DNA of 60,381 bases. Origin: Thermodesulfatator autotrophicus. Lineage in GTDB: Bacteria > Desulfobacterota > Thermodesulfobacteria > Thermodesulfobacteriales > Thermodesulfatatoraceae. The number at the start of each line of letters is the position of its first letter. Within the stretch, counting starts at the first letter, position 1. Position numbers and translations under genes: made by a program. The stretch covers positions 1-60,381 of the forward strand of contig NZ_LSFI01000008.1 of assembly GCF_001642325.1 (NCBI RefSeq), read 5' to 3'. Below are positions 51,880 to 60,381 of this stretch, one piece after another. The notes below the pieces were generated by a model, which saw nothing but the letters and a program-made list of their open reading frames with translations, had not been told where the DNA came from and searched no databases.

Positions 51880-54614
51880 ACTAACAATTCGTTGAAAAGC
51901 TTTCGGTTTTCTTCACAAATTTTAGATATTTTTTCATCAAGGCCTCCCCCTAAGTATTCCTCACAGAGCTTCAATTCTTCTAAAGAATATTCTTTTTCTT
52001 CTCCAGGTTTATCTAAAAGTAGAATAAGCAGTTGTTCAAGACGCCTGAGAAAAAGGTAATTATCTTTTAGTTTTTGCGCCAAAAGTTGGCTAATAAGACC
52101 AACTTTATCCATAAAATCAATGCTTTCAAGAATAGAAGAACCCCATAAAGCCTGATATTGGCTTATATTCTTTAAAGAAAGCCAGAGGGCGATGAATTCA
52201 ATATCAGCCAGGCCACCTGGACTTACTTTAGGGTTGAATTTGCCCGGTGTGGTTCTTTCTTTTTCCATCTTTAAACGCATATTTCTGATTTTTGCCACTT
52301 CTTCAGGGCCTAAATTAAAAGACGCCAGTATATTTGCCAATTTTTCCAGGAGAAGATCACCTGCCTCTAAATTTCCAACAAGAGGTCTCAAACGCACCAA
52401 GGCCAGCTTCTCCCAAAGATCAGAATCTTCTTGGTGATATTTTAAAAAGCCTTCAAGGGTGATAACTAAGGGCCCTTTGCGGCCTTCTGGCCTTAAGCGG
52501 GTATCAACTTCATATCCCGGGCCTTCAGGCAGTGGTGTAGTTAAATAGTGAATAAAACGCTGGGCAAGTTTGGTGGCCGGAACCAGTTCCTCTTCTGAAG
52601 GGGTAATGAATACCATGTCAAGGTCAGAGCGATAACCAAGTTCTTTTCCTCCAAGCTTCCCCAGCCCCAAGATAACAAGCTGGTCAGGGTGATATGGCTT
52701 GGTAGAAGAGGCTATTTTATAGGTTTCAAAGATTATATTATCAGCCAGAGATGATAGACGTGCAGGAACATCTTGAAAAGATATCTTTTGTTTTAAATCT
52801 AAAAAGGCAACGCGAAAAATTTCTTCATTTTTGGCCATACGTAAAAGCCCCAGTGCTTCCTCAAGCTGCATGCCTGGGGCTATAGAAGGGGGAACAAAAG
52901 CTGTTTCTAGCTCAAAAAGGGCTTCTGCTGCTCCAGGAGCTTCCATTAAAAGGTGCTGTAAAAAGGCACTCTTTTTAAAAATATCTAATAAATCTACTAT
53001 TTTTTCCGGATCGTGTTTTAAAGCGTGATAAAAAGAAAGACGTCCTCCCAGGCGTTCAAAAAAACTCAAAAATCTGGCCAAAGTTTCTGGCTCAAATTTA
53101 GCAGAAACAATCTTTTCAAGGACGGTTTTAAAAATGTCTTTAAGCAGGGGAGCACGGCGAGAAGCCAATGGCCCTTTGGCCTCAAGCATATTTCTAAGGT
53201 CTTCTAAAAGATGAGAAGGAAGGTTCAATTCACTGGCAAGTTCCTTAGAAGGTATTTCTCCTTCTAGAAATAAATCCAATTTTTCTGAGAGGTTTGTCTT
53301 TTTGGTATTTTCTGGTTCAAGTAAAGAGCTAAAAATCTCTTCGGTTTGGTGGCGAATATTATTTAAGTCGGAAAGAAAGTCCTGGTGGGCTTTTTCTCCG
53401 GTATATCCCAGGCTTTTAGCCAGGCGCTTAAGGGCAATTTCTTCTCCAGGCAAAGTATAAGTTTGACGAAAATGAACCGTTTGGATTCTATGTTCTACCT
53501 GACGCAAAAAGATGTAGGCTTTCTTTAAAAAAGAGGCTTCATCTTCAGGTAATATTTTATATTTAGCTAGAAAATTTAAAGCCCAGAGGGTATGGCGGGT
53601 ACGAAGATAGGGGTGTTTGCCGCCAAAAATCATTTGTAGAGTTTGACAGAAAAATTCTACCGAGCGAATCCCTCCTGGACCTATTTTTATGTTTTTTTCC
53701 GCTCCCTTTTTACGGGCTTCTTTTTCAATGCGGGCCTTTAAGTCTTTTATATGTTCCAGGTAAGCAAAATCCAAAAATGGGGGATAAATAACCGGCTTAA
53801 GAATTTTTAGGAAGGATTTACCTAACTTAATATTGCCAGCCACAGGCCGGGCTTTAACCAGAGCCAACCTCTCAAAAGGATGGGCATTATAAAAGTAATA
53901 ATTGACCCCTGCTCTAGCAGAGTAAACCAGCTCGCCATCTTTCCCACCGGGACGCAGCCCCAGATCTACCCGGAAAACACGATCACCCTCAAGAAGGGTG
54001 TCCATTATGCGGGTAATTTCGCGCGCCAGAGCAATAAAGCGCTCCTTCCGGGATAATGGACCATGAAAAAAATAAATTATGTCAATATCGGAACTGTAGT
54101 TTAGTTCCCTCGCTCCAAATTTTCCCATGCCAAGGATAAAAAACTTTTGGCGAAATTCTTCAGGGAAAGACGTCTCAGTTAGCCAGTAAAGGGAGGCTTT
54201 GAGAGTGGCTTCAGCTAGGGCCGTTATAGAAAAAACAGTCTTTCTAAAGTCTCTGCCAGCCAAATCATGGGCCAGAATTTTGATTGCTTCTTCTTGTTTA
54301 ATCTTTCTGAGGGTTAAAGCAAAGTCTTTCCAATGGGTTAAGGATGTTGTTTTTTTAACTATTTCTCGAAAAAGGCATTGGCTTCCTTTAGGGCTTGGAA
54401 AGGGGAATAAAGTGAAAAGGTCAAGAACTTCTCTTCGCCTTAAAAGGATATTGGTGGCGTAAGGAGAAAAGCCAAGCAAATTATTGAGGAGAAGATAGTT
54501 TTCTTCAGGAAGACTTTTCCAGGGAAAAGTCTTGTGGGCCTCTTTTAGCCTTTCTATATTAAAAGAGGCCCACTCCTCATCAGGCACCTCTAAACACTTA
54601 AGTTTAGCCTGCAC
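51876..54614 (-). CDS. glnE: Bifunctional glutamine synthetase adenylyltransferase/deadenylase
   Basis: A 912-residue regulator of nitrogen assimilation that attaches AMP to, or removes it from, glutamine synthetase. Two nucleotidyltransferase domains are visible: GMGKFGARELNYSSDIDIIY (deadenylylating half) and GLGKLGGKELGYRSDLDMVF (adenylylating half), each with the paired Asp residues. Helical GlnD-UR-type segments separate them. It overlaps ccsA by 11 bp. No glnA or glnB is in the window. Confidence 0.95.
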   Translation of the reverse strand: MQAKLKCLEVPDEEWASFNIERLKEAHKTFPWKSLPEENYLLLNNLLGFSPYATNILLRRREVLDLFTLFPFPSPKGSQCLFREIVKKTTSLTHWKDFALTLRKIKQEEAIKILAHDLAGRDFRKTVFSITALAEATLKASLYWLTETSFPEEFRQKFFILGMGKFGARELNYSSDIDIIYFFHGPLSRKERFIALAREITRIMDTLLEGDRVFRVDLGLRPGGKDGELVYSARAGVNYYFYNAHPFERLALVKARPVAGNIKLGKSFLKILKPVIYPPFLDFAYLEHIKDLKARIEKEARKKGAEKNIKIGPGGIRSVEFFCQTLQMIFGGKHPYLRTRHTLWALNFLAKYKILPEDEASFLKKAYIFLRQVEHRIQTVHFRQTYTLPGEEIALKRLAKSLGYTGEKAHQDFLSDLNNIRHQTEEIFSSLLEPENTKKTNLSEKLDLFLEGEIPSKELASELNLPSHLLEDLRNMLEAKGPLASRRAPLLKDIFKTVLEKIVSAKFEPETLARFLSFFERLGGRLSFYHALKHDPEKIVDLLDIFKKSAFLQHLLMEAPGAAEALFELETAFVPPSIAPGMQLEEALGLLRMAKNEEIFRVAFLDLKQKISFQDVPARLSSLADNIIFETYKIASSTKPYHPDQLVILGLGKLGGKELGYRSDLDMVFITPSEEELVPATKLAQRFIHYLTTPLPEGPGYEVDTRLRPEGRKGPLVITLEGFLKYHQEDSDLWEKLALVRLRPLVGNLEAGDLLLEKLANILASFNLGPEEVAKIRNMRLKMEKERTTPGKFNPKVSPGGLADIEFIALWLSLKNISQYQALWGSSILESIDFMDKVGLISQLLAQKLKDNYLFLRRLEQLLILLLDKPGEEKEYSLEELKLCEEYLGGGLDEKISKICEENRKLFNELLV

Positions 54615-55437
54615 CGTAACTATGAAGGCCTGCTAGCAAGAAATTGACCCCGAAGTAAGTAAAAAGAACTGAAGCAAAGCCTATAATGGAAAGAAACGCA
54701 ATGCGTTTACCACTCCAGCCACGCATAAGGCGGGCATGAATAGCAGCTGCGTATACAAACCAGGTAATAAGTGACCAGGTTTCTTTAGGATCCCAGCTCC
54801 AGTAACTCCCCCAGGCTTGTTCTGCCCATACCGCTCCGGTTATGATGCCAACGGTTAGCCAGAAGAAGCCAAAAAGAATGGTTTTATAAATAAGGTCATC
54901 AATAGTTCTAAGGTCTGGTAAATGAGACCAGATGCCTTTTTTTGTTTGGGCTTTAGAACGCAAGAGATACATTATCCCCAGGGCACAAGCTACGGTAAAA
55001 GCAGCATAGCCTAAAAAGCAGGTGATAACATGAACTGTTAACCAGTTACTTTGGAGGGCAGGGATAAGAGGTTGAATTTCCTGATTAGTAGAAAAAGAGG
55101 CATAAGCCATGCTTAAAAAGGCAAAGGGCATTACAAAGGTACCAATTACGCGAGATTTGAACTTGAATTCCATAAATAAGTAAACTGCAACGATAGACCA
55201 GCCGAAAAATATAAGAGACTCATATAAATTAGTAAGGGGGATGCGGCCATAGCCCAGCTGATACGATTCCCACCAGCGCAAGAAAAAACCGGCTGTATGA
55301 AGGAGCAAACCAGAGGCGGCGGTAAAGGTGCCAGCTACACCAAATTTTGGCCAGCGGAAAATCCAGTTAAAAAGATAAAAAATGCCCGCTGTCAGATAAA
55401 GGAAGGTTGTGATACTCAAAAGGAGGGAACTACTCAT
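54604..55437 (-). CDS. ccsA: System II cytochrome c biogenesis protein CcsA
   Basis: A 277-residue multi-spanning membrane protein (about eight helices) that delivers heme to apocytochrome c. The heme-binding WWD-type motif is WAEQAWGSYWSWDPKETWSL, with His ligands in LTVHVITCFLGYAA and AIHARLMRGW. ATG 55437 has GAGGTG before it; the longer frame starts at TTG 55458. The ResB/CcsB partner is not in this window. Confidence 0.9.
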   Translation of the reverse strand: MSSSLLLSITTFLYLTAGIFYLFNWIFRWPKFGVAGTFTAASGLLLHTAGFFLRWWESYQLGYGRIPLTNLYESLIFFGWSIVAVYLFMEFKFKSRVIGTFVMPFAFLSMAYASFSTNQEIQPLIPALQSNWLTVHVITCFLGYAAFTVACALGIMYLLRSKAQTKKGIWSHLPDLRTIDDLIYKTILFGFFWLTVGIITGAVWAEQAWGSYWSWDPKETWSLITWFVYAAAIHARLMRGWSGKRIAFLSIIGFASVLFTYFGVNFLLAGLHSYGAG

Positions 55438-55501
55438 ATACACCTCGCTTCTATACAAAACTTTAATTTAGAATTAATCTAAAAATTAAAGGGTGGCAAG
55501 T

Positions 55502-57802
55502 ATGGCTTCAAAAATTTTACTAGTTAACGATGAACCAGTTCAACGCTTTCGCCTGGCATCAACTCTTAAAAAAGCCGGCTATTTTGTAGAGCAGGCTGGA
55601 GACGGCCTGGAGGCCATTGACTTGCTATCTTCTGGACTTTCACCTGATTTAATTATTACTGACCTTTATATGCCCAGGGTTGATGGCTGGGGCCTTTGTC
55701 GATTTTTATGGGAAAACGGCCATAATGTGCCAGTACTTATAATTTCTTCGTTTTTTATTCCAGAAGAAATAGATGAGATAATTAAAGCCTTAGGGGTGGC
55801 CGGATTTTTATCTTATCCTTGCACCAAAGAAAAACTTCTTGCCACTATAGAAGAAATTTTAAAGGCCCCTAAAATAGAAAAAGCGTATCGTGTTCTATTA
55901 TTGGTTAATAATAATTCCTTTGAAAAAGAGAGGATAGAGTTATTAAAAAGAGCCGGGCTTATAGTAAATGCCCAGGAGAAGTTAAAAGAGTGTATTGAAA
56001 TCCTTAAAAGAGAAAAATTTCAAGCTGCTTTTATTTCTCCGGAAGTGTCCCCTGATGAAGTGTTTATACTGAAGCAAGCTGCACCAGAACTTTCTATTAT
56101 TGTTTTTCCCCCTGAGGCCAACAAAGATACTGACCCTTTTTCTTACGTTATAAAAGGGGCTCGCTGGGTGTTACCTCCAAATACAGGGCCGGAATATATT
56201 CGCTTCTTATTAGAGAGGGAAATAAAAGAAAAGGCCCTTCTTTTAGGCCAGAAACTTCTAAACCAAAAAACCAGAGAACTTGAAAAGGTAAGTGAAGAAC
56301 TGGTCCGTGTTCAAAATGTTCTGCAGCTAATTGTGGAACAATCTACCGATATAGGATTAGTAATTACTAATGAAAATATAGAGCCGTTTTTTATCAATCC
56401 TAGGGCAGAAGAAATTTTTTCTCTGGTACAATCTGAAAGTTTCTGTTCTTTTCTTAAGTATTTACTGGGAAATTTTAGTGTTGAGGAAATTATTAAAGTG
56501 GTAAATCAAGAAGGACTTTTTCAATGTGAAGTCAAAATTTCAGGAAAAGAAACTATTATATCTTTAAAAGTCCGTTCTTTTTTTGCCAAAGAAAAAAACA
56601 AACTCTTAGGCTATGTTTTTGCAATAGAAGACCTCACTGAAGAAAGAAAGTTCCAGGAACGCTTGATACAAATGCAAAAAATGGAGGCTATAGCCACTTT
56701 AGCCGCAGGAATTGCCCACGATTTCAACAACATATTAGCCGCTATCAGACTGAAAGCTGAACTGATAGCAGGAAATACAGTTTCCTTTGAGCTAAAAAAT
56801 ATAGAAGATATCCTGGCTCTTTGTGATCGTGCCGCTCAGGTAGTTAATCAAATGATCACCCTGGCTAATCCGGAAGATAAAGAAAAAACTGAAATTTCAG
56901 ACTTGAATCAGCAAACCAAAGAGGCCTTGTCTTTCATCCAGGAAACTATTCCCAAAGGGATAAAAGTGCAAATTAATTTAAATGAGTCAAGACTTTTTGT
57001 TCCTTTATCTAAAGTTCAATTGACTCAGATCATCATGAATCTATGTCTTAATGCTATTCAGGCAATGGAGGAAACTGGGACCCTTTCGCTAAGAACTTTT
57101 AAAGTTGAGCTATCTGAGCCCCCTGAAGGCTATATTCCTGGAGGAAATAAGGAAATACACGGAATTTATGCCTGTTTAGAGGTTAAAGATACGGGTTCTG
57201 GCATTCCCCAAGAACATCTAAGGCGAATTTTTGACCCATATTTTTCTACTAAAAATCCTGAAACCGGTACAGGTTTGGGGTTGGCTGTTACCAAAAAAAT
57301 TGTAGAAAAGGCCAAAGGGTTTATCCTTGTTCGTACCAAACTTCATAAGGGTTCTACTTTCAGGATTTATCTTCCTCTTGTTGACCCTCCAGACCAGATA
57401 AGAAGTGATATCAGAAAAGATTTGAGGTTCAAGCTTAGCTCACCTAAAGTAATGATTGTAGAAGATGAAAAAGCTATCGCCGAAGTGGTCGCAAAATATC
57501 TTATAGAAAAGGGTTGTAAAGTGGAATGTTATTTTTCAGGGAAAGAAGCTATTTCCAGACTTGAGAAAGAGGCCTTCCCTGATGCTATTTTATTAGATTG
57601 GAATCTATCAGGAATATCAGGAAAAGAATTTATCCAAACTATTAAAAAAGCCGGGAAAGATATTCCCATAATAGTCACCACCGGTTATATGTCTGAAGAA
57701 GACCGGGCATTTTTAAAGGCAATGGGCATTGAGACGGTTTTATATAAGCCTTTTCATTTAGAGGAAATTCCTTCTAATTTGGCCGTTATAATGAAAAACT
57801 AG
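55502..57802 (+). CDS. Hybrid histidine kinase with three receiver-type domains
   Basis: A 766-residue protein from ATG 55502 (a GTG at 55493 is also possible). Order: receiver 1 (5-120; VNDEP, Asp in IITDLYMPRVDG, but SYPC where KP is usual), a degenerate receiver-like domain (about 125-240, no phospho-Asp), a coiled coil, PAS (about 285-390), HisKA with AAGIAHDFNNILAAI, HATPase with NLCLNAIQAM, VKDTGSGIPQEH and TGTGLGLAV, then receiver 3 (IVEDEKAIAEVV, LLDWNLSGISGK, YKPF). It is divergent from ccsA and followed closely by the nitroreductase gene. The output is unknown. Confidence 0.9.
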   Translation: MASKILLVNDEPVQRFRLASTLKKAGYFVEQAGDGLEAIDLLSSGLSPDLIITDLYMPRVDGWGLCRFLWENGHNVPVLIISSFFIPEEIDEIIKALGVAGFLSYPCTKEKLLATIEEILKAPKIEKAYRVLLLVNNNSFEKERIELLKRAGLIVNAQEKLKECIEILKREKFQAAFISPEVSPDEVFILKQAAPELSIIVFPPEANKDTDPFSYVIKGARWVLPPNTGPEYIRFLLEREIKEKALLLGQKLLNQKTRELEKVSEELVRVQNVLQLIVEQSTDIGLVITNENIEPFFINPRAEEIFSLVQSESFCSFLKYLLGNFSVEEIIKVVNQEGLFQCEVKISGKETIISLKVRSFFAKEKNKLLGYVFAIEDLTEERKFQERLIQMQKMEAIATLAAGIAHDFNNILAAIRLKAELIAGNTVSFELKNIEDILALCDRAAQVVNQMITLANPEDKEKTEISDLNQQTKEALSFIQETIPKGIKVQINLNESRLFVPLSKVQLTQIIMNLCLNAIQAMEETGTLSLRTFKVELSEPPEGYIPGGNKEIHGIYACLEVKDTGSGIPQEHLRRIFDPYFSTKNPETGTGLGLAVTKKIVEKAKGFILVRTKLHKGSTFRIYLPLVDPPDQIRSDIRKDLRFKLSSPKVMIVEDEKAIAEVVAKYLIEKGCKVECYFSGKEAISRLEKEAFPDAILLDWNLSGISGKEFIQTIKKAGKDIPIIVTTGYMSEEDRAFLKAMGIETVLYKPFHLEEIPSNLAVIMKN

Positions 57803-57812
57803 GAGATAGTAG

Positions 57813-58394
57813 ATGAATCTCAAAGAATTAATTCTAAAGTGCCGAAGTTATCGCCGCTTTGATGAAAATTATACCGTTAAAAAAGAAGACTTGCTAGAGC
57901 TAATAGAACTGGCCAGGTTAGCTGCTTCAGCTGGAAATTTGCAACCACTTAAATACATTATTTCCTGTAATAAAGAGATGAACCAAAGAATTTTCCCCTG
58001 TCTGCGCTGGGTTGCTTATCTTAAAGATTGGCCAGGCCCAGCCAAAGGCGAACGCCCGACCGCGTATATAATTGTTCTGGGAGATAAAGATATTACCCAG
58101 ATATTTGGAGTTGACGCTGGCCTTGCTACCCAGAACATACTTTTAGGTGCAGTGGAAAAGGGCCTCGGAGGCTGTATCCTTGGCTCAATAGACCGTGAAA
58201 CTTTAAGGAAAATCTTTAACTTACCTGTGCGTTTTGAAATATTACACGTAATAGCCCTGGGGAAACCAGCAGAAAAGGTAGTCATTGAAAATATCCCCCC
58301 TGAAGGAGATATCAAATATTTTCGCGATACCACGGGGGTTCATCACGTCCCTAAAAGGCCTCTTGAAGAATTAATTGTAGATATTTACTGTTAG
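57813..58394 (+). CDS. Nitroreductase-family flavoprotein
   Basis: A 193-residue FMN protein. CRSYRRFDENY at the N-terminus, ARLAASAGNLQPLKY and the late GLATQNILLGAVEKGLGGCI with VIALGKPAEK are nitroreductase-family motifs. It starts 10 bp after the hybrid kinase, with AGGAGA ahead, and so is likely cotranscribed. The physiological substrate is unknown. Confidence 0.88.
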   Translation: MNLKELILKCRSYRRFDENYTVKKEDLLELIELARLAASAGNLQPLKYIISCNKEMNQRIFPCLRWVAYLKDWPGPAKGERPTAYIIVLGDKDITQIFGVDAGLATQNILLGAVEKGLGGCILGSIDRETLRKIFNLPVRFEILHVIALGKPAEKVVIENIPPEGDIKYFRDTTGVHHVPKRPLEELIVDIYC

Positions 58395-58420
58395 CTGGCC
58401 TTGCGTTAGATATTCCCACC

Positions 58421-59296
58421 ATGGATTTGGGAATATTTCTACAATTTGTGGTGGCCGGCCTTTCGGCAGGTTCCATCTACGCCTTAATAGCCCTTGGTTT
58501 TGGCGTTATCAATAATGCTACGGGTATTGTCAACTTTGCTCAGGGTGATTTTGCGGTTATAGCTGCCTTTTTGGCCTACACCCTTTTGGTTAGCTTGGGC
58601 TGGCCTTACTGGCTAGCTTTCTCAGCTGGGGTGTTACTAGCCTCAATGGTTGGATTTTTTCTATGGCGTTTTGTATTGAGCTACGCTAAGTCTAAAGAAA
58701 TAATCTTTCTGGTTTTTATAACCGTTGGTTTTTCTATATTTCTCCATGGTATTATTAAAGAAGTATGGGGGAAAAGGCCCATCACCTTACCCCCTTTAAA
58801 CTATGGCTACGTTAAACTTGGTAATCTAAATTTTGAGGTTCAAACTTTTTGGGTAATTGCTGCTACTCTTTCGGCCTTTTTAGTTCTCCACCTATTTTTC
58901 AAATATACCCTCTGGGGTAAAGCCATTCGGGCGGTAGCTGCTGACACTAGAGCAGCTGCCCTTATGGGCATACGTGTCTCTAGAGTTATTGCCGGTTCTT
59001 TTGCCCTTGCTGGAGCGCTGGGTGGACTTGCAGGCCTTCTGGTGGCTCCCCTCTGGCCGCTTTCTTTTGAAAGCGGTGTTTATATTGGCTTGAAAGGCTT
59101 TGCCGCAGCTGTTTTAGGTGGATACGGTAGTTTCGCAGGAGCCTTGCTGGGAGGGCTCCTTTTAGGCCTGCTTGAAGGGATAGGAGGATATTTTGCTTCT
59201 TCTTTTAAAAATATCATAGCTTACGGCATATTATTTCTAGTATTACTTTTCAGGCCCCAAGGGATTTTGGGTAATAACCAGGAAGAACGGTTATGA
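58421..59296 (+). CDS. livH: Branched-chain amino acid-type ABC permease LivH
   Basis: A 291-residue inner-membrane permease with eight or so helices. NNATGIVNFAQGDFAVIAAF, RAVAADTRAAALMGI and GAALLGG-type GGYGSFAGALLGGLLLGLLE are LivH signatures. It overlaps livM by 4 bp. No binding protein or ATPase gene (livG, livF) is seen before the window ends. Confidence 0.93.
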   Translation: MDLGIFLQFVVAGLSAGSIYALIALGFGVINNATGIVNFAQGDFAVIAAFLAYTLLVSLGWPYWLAFSAGVLLASMVGFFLWRFVLSYAKSKEIIFLVFITVGFSIFLHGIIKEVWGKRPITLPPLNYGYVKLGNLNFEVQTFWVIAATLSAFLVLHLFFKYTLWGKAIRAVAADTRAAALMGIRVSRVIAGSFALAGALGGLAGLLVAPLWPLSFESGVYIGLKGFAAAVLGGYGSFAGALLGGLLLGLLEGIGGYFASSFKNIIAYGILFLVLLFRPQGILGNNQEERL

Positions 59297-60249
59297 GGCC
59301 TTTTTTATTAGTTTGTGTAATAATTTTAGGGCTGCCCCTGTTAGTTAAAAATCCTTATTATTTAAATGTTCTGGCCTTTATAGGTCTTTATTTTTTAGTA
59401 GCTCTGGGGTTAACTCTCTTCATAGGTTTTGCTGGCCAAATTTCATTAGGGCATGGGGCTTTTTACGCCATAGGGGCGTATGGCTCAGCCCTGGGAAATT
59501 TTTATCTTGGTTTACCTCCTTTAGCTGGAACATTACTGGCTATTCTGATAACCAGCGTGCTAGCTGGTATCCTGGGGCGCTTTGTTCTTCGCCTCAAAGG
59601 CCATTATCTGGTAATGGCAACCCTTGCTTTAAATTTGATTATTTATATTCTGCTTTGTGAGGCAGAGTCTATTACTGGAGGAATTTCAGGGCTTCCTGGC
59701 ATACCCCCGTATTGTTTGGGAACTTTTTGTTTCATCACAGACCAGGCCAATTATTATTTGATATGGGGCATTGCCTTGACCATATTCTTTTTTGTCTTGC
59801 GTCTTCTGAAAGGCCGGGTAGGTAGAGAATTAAAAGCCATCAAATCTAGCGAAGCCGCTGCCAGGGCTTTGGGCATACCTGTTTTGCGCTACAAAGTGTG
59901 GTCTTTCGTATTTAGTGCCGCTTTGACGGCTCTAGCTGGCGCCCTTTATGCCCATTATCTTTCTTTCATAAGCCCCAAAACCTTTGACATTTTCTATTCT
60001 GTAGAAGTGGTAACCGTCGTTTTAGTGGGGGGAATGGGTAATCCCTGGGGAGCATTGCTGGGAGCCGCTTTTTTGACCCCTTTGCCTCAAGTTCTTTCTT
60101 TTTTTGAAGAATTAAAAGACATTTTTTACGGGCTAAGCCTGATGTTAATTCTTTTATTCTGCCCTGAAGGCCTCATTTCTCTTATCAGGAAACCGTTCGG
60201 TAAACTTTGGTTCCGAAAGTCGTCAGGGCCGGGTAAAGTAATTTCGTAA
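59293..60249 (+). CDS. livM: Branched-chain amino acid-type ABC permease LivM
   Basis: A 318-residue second permease subunit. FIGFAGQISLGHGAFYAIGA, LKAIKSSEAAARALGIPVLR and VLVGGMGNPWGALLGAAFL are LivM motifs. The 4-bp overlap with livH indicates coupling. About 130 bp without a plus-strand gene follow, so the ATPases may lie elsewhere. Confidence 0.93.
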   Translation: MRPFLLVCVIILGLPLLVKNPYYLNVLAFIGLYFLVALGLTLFIGFAGQISLGHGAFYAIGAYGSALGNFYLGLPPLAGTLLAILITSVLAGILGRFVLRLKGHYLVMATLALNLIIYILLCEAESITGGISGLPGIPPYCLGTFCFITDQANYYLIWGIALTIFFFVLRLLKGRVGRELKAIKSSEAAARALGIPVLRYKVWSFVFSAALTALAGALYAHYLSFISPKTFDIFYSVEVVTVVLVGGMGNPWGALLGAAFLTPLPQVLSFFEELKDIFYGLSLMLILLFCPEGLISLIRKPFGKLWFRKSSGPGKVIS

Positions 60250-60285
60250 TTACTGGATTACAAAAATAGATGACAATTTTGGCTG

Positions 60286-60381
60286 TCACCGTAAGCCCCT
60301 TCTTTTGGTCGCTGTAAACCTTTTCTTTATCCTGACTTTGACACTTTTTACCTCATTTAAACCTTGAATCCCTTGATTTCC
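60286..60381 (-). CDS. Possible 3' end of a convergent gene
   Basis: A minus-strand frame is open from the window edge for 31 codons to a TGA at 60286, with a basic end (VKVRIKKRFTATKRRGLR). It is too short to identify and may be chance. Confidence 0.2.
   Translation of the reverse strand, partial: GNQGIQGLNEVKSVKVRIKKRFTATKRRGLR

Overview
This is a gene-dense chromosomal window, roughly mid-40s % G+C by eye, with no rRNA, no CRISPR array and no intact insertion sequence. The gene content fits an anaerobic, probably thermophilic sulfate reducer, most likely Thermodesulfobacteriota (Thermodesulfatator-like). The signs are a DsrC with both redox cysteines, an HdrA-MvhD (QmoB-like) flavin/iron-sulfur fusion, a CooC-type Ni-insertion ATPase, a DUF3373-type outer-membrane protein, a TonB receptor, a mycobacterial/archaeal-type inositol-phosphate synthase near a CDP-alcohol phosphatidyltransferase, and a DUF505-like protein. 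The taxonomic call is inference from gene content, not from a search.

Layout. 1-8 kb: tail of an AAA/PD-(D/E)XK protein, a TonB receptor reading left, then a small protein, an ABC-class ATPase and PBP1A reading right. 7-10.4 kb (minus): CBS-ACT protein, TlyA methyltransferase, ProS. 10.5-12 kb: cooC and folE2. 12-16.4 kb (minus): DUF1232 protein, ino1, dapL, folK, a YHS membrane protein, a lytic transglycosylase and a zinc-ribbon protein. 16.4-19 kb: ispG facing rsmI and the CDP-alcohol phosphatidyltransferase. 19.2-21.5 kb: HdrA-MvhD fusion. 21.5-25.4 kb (minus): yebC-ruvC-ruvA-ruvB-panB and a membrane protein. 25.8-27.1 kb: tRNA-Met, tRNA-Cys, queD, queE. 27-33 kb (minus): DUF3373 barrel, dsrC, radical SAM, HIT and sensor-kinase genes. 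33-45 kb: epimerase, phosphofructokinase, manC, a radical SAM/SPASM gene, TldE/PmbA, CBS, ndk, thiL, then the DUF505-like/RAMP-like pair. 45-55 kb (minus): THEP1-thymidylate kinase fusion, Smr protein, hybrid kinase, dgt, queA, glnE, ccsA. 55.5-60.2 kb (plus): hybrid kinase, nitroreductase, livH, livM.

The most unusual content is of three kinds. First, a two-gene operon (42345-45005) joins a protein with about seven winged-helix-like motifs to a small orphan protein resembling the RAMP fold of type III CRISPR subunits. There are no other cas genes, and a perfect inverted repeat brackets the apparent -35 box. Second, five long intergenic elements (about 170-356 bp) are bounded by a 16-bp terminal inverted repeat (consensus AGAGACCTTTGCAAAA) and filled with oppositely oriented GC-rich subunits. 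One copy is inverted and internally deleted, and further fragments occur elsewhere. They look like non-autonomous mobile elements. Third, two genes (folK and a PflX-type radical SAM gene) have no ATG/GTG/TTG at the start their protein family requires; one appears to start at CTG overlapping the upstream stop codon.

Pathway links: folE2, queD, queE and queA give most of queuosine synthesis from scattered loci; folE2 and folK also serve folate. ino1 plus the CDP-alcohol phosphatidyltransferase suggest inositol phospholipids. The Hdr-like fusion and DsrC belong to the electron-transfer and sulfur-trafficking machinery of dissimilatory sulfur metabolism, but neither is in its classical operon here.
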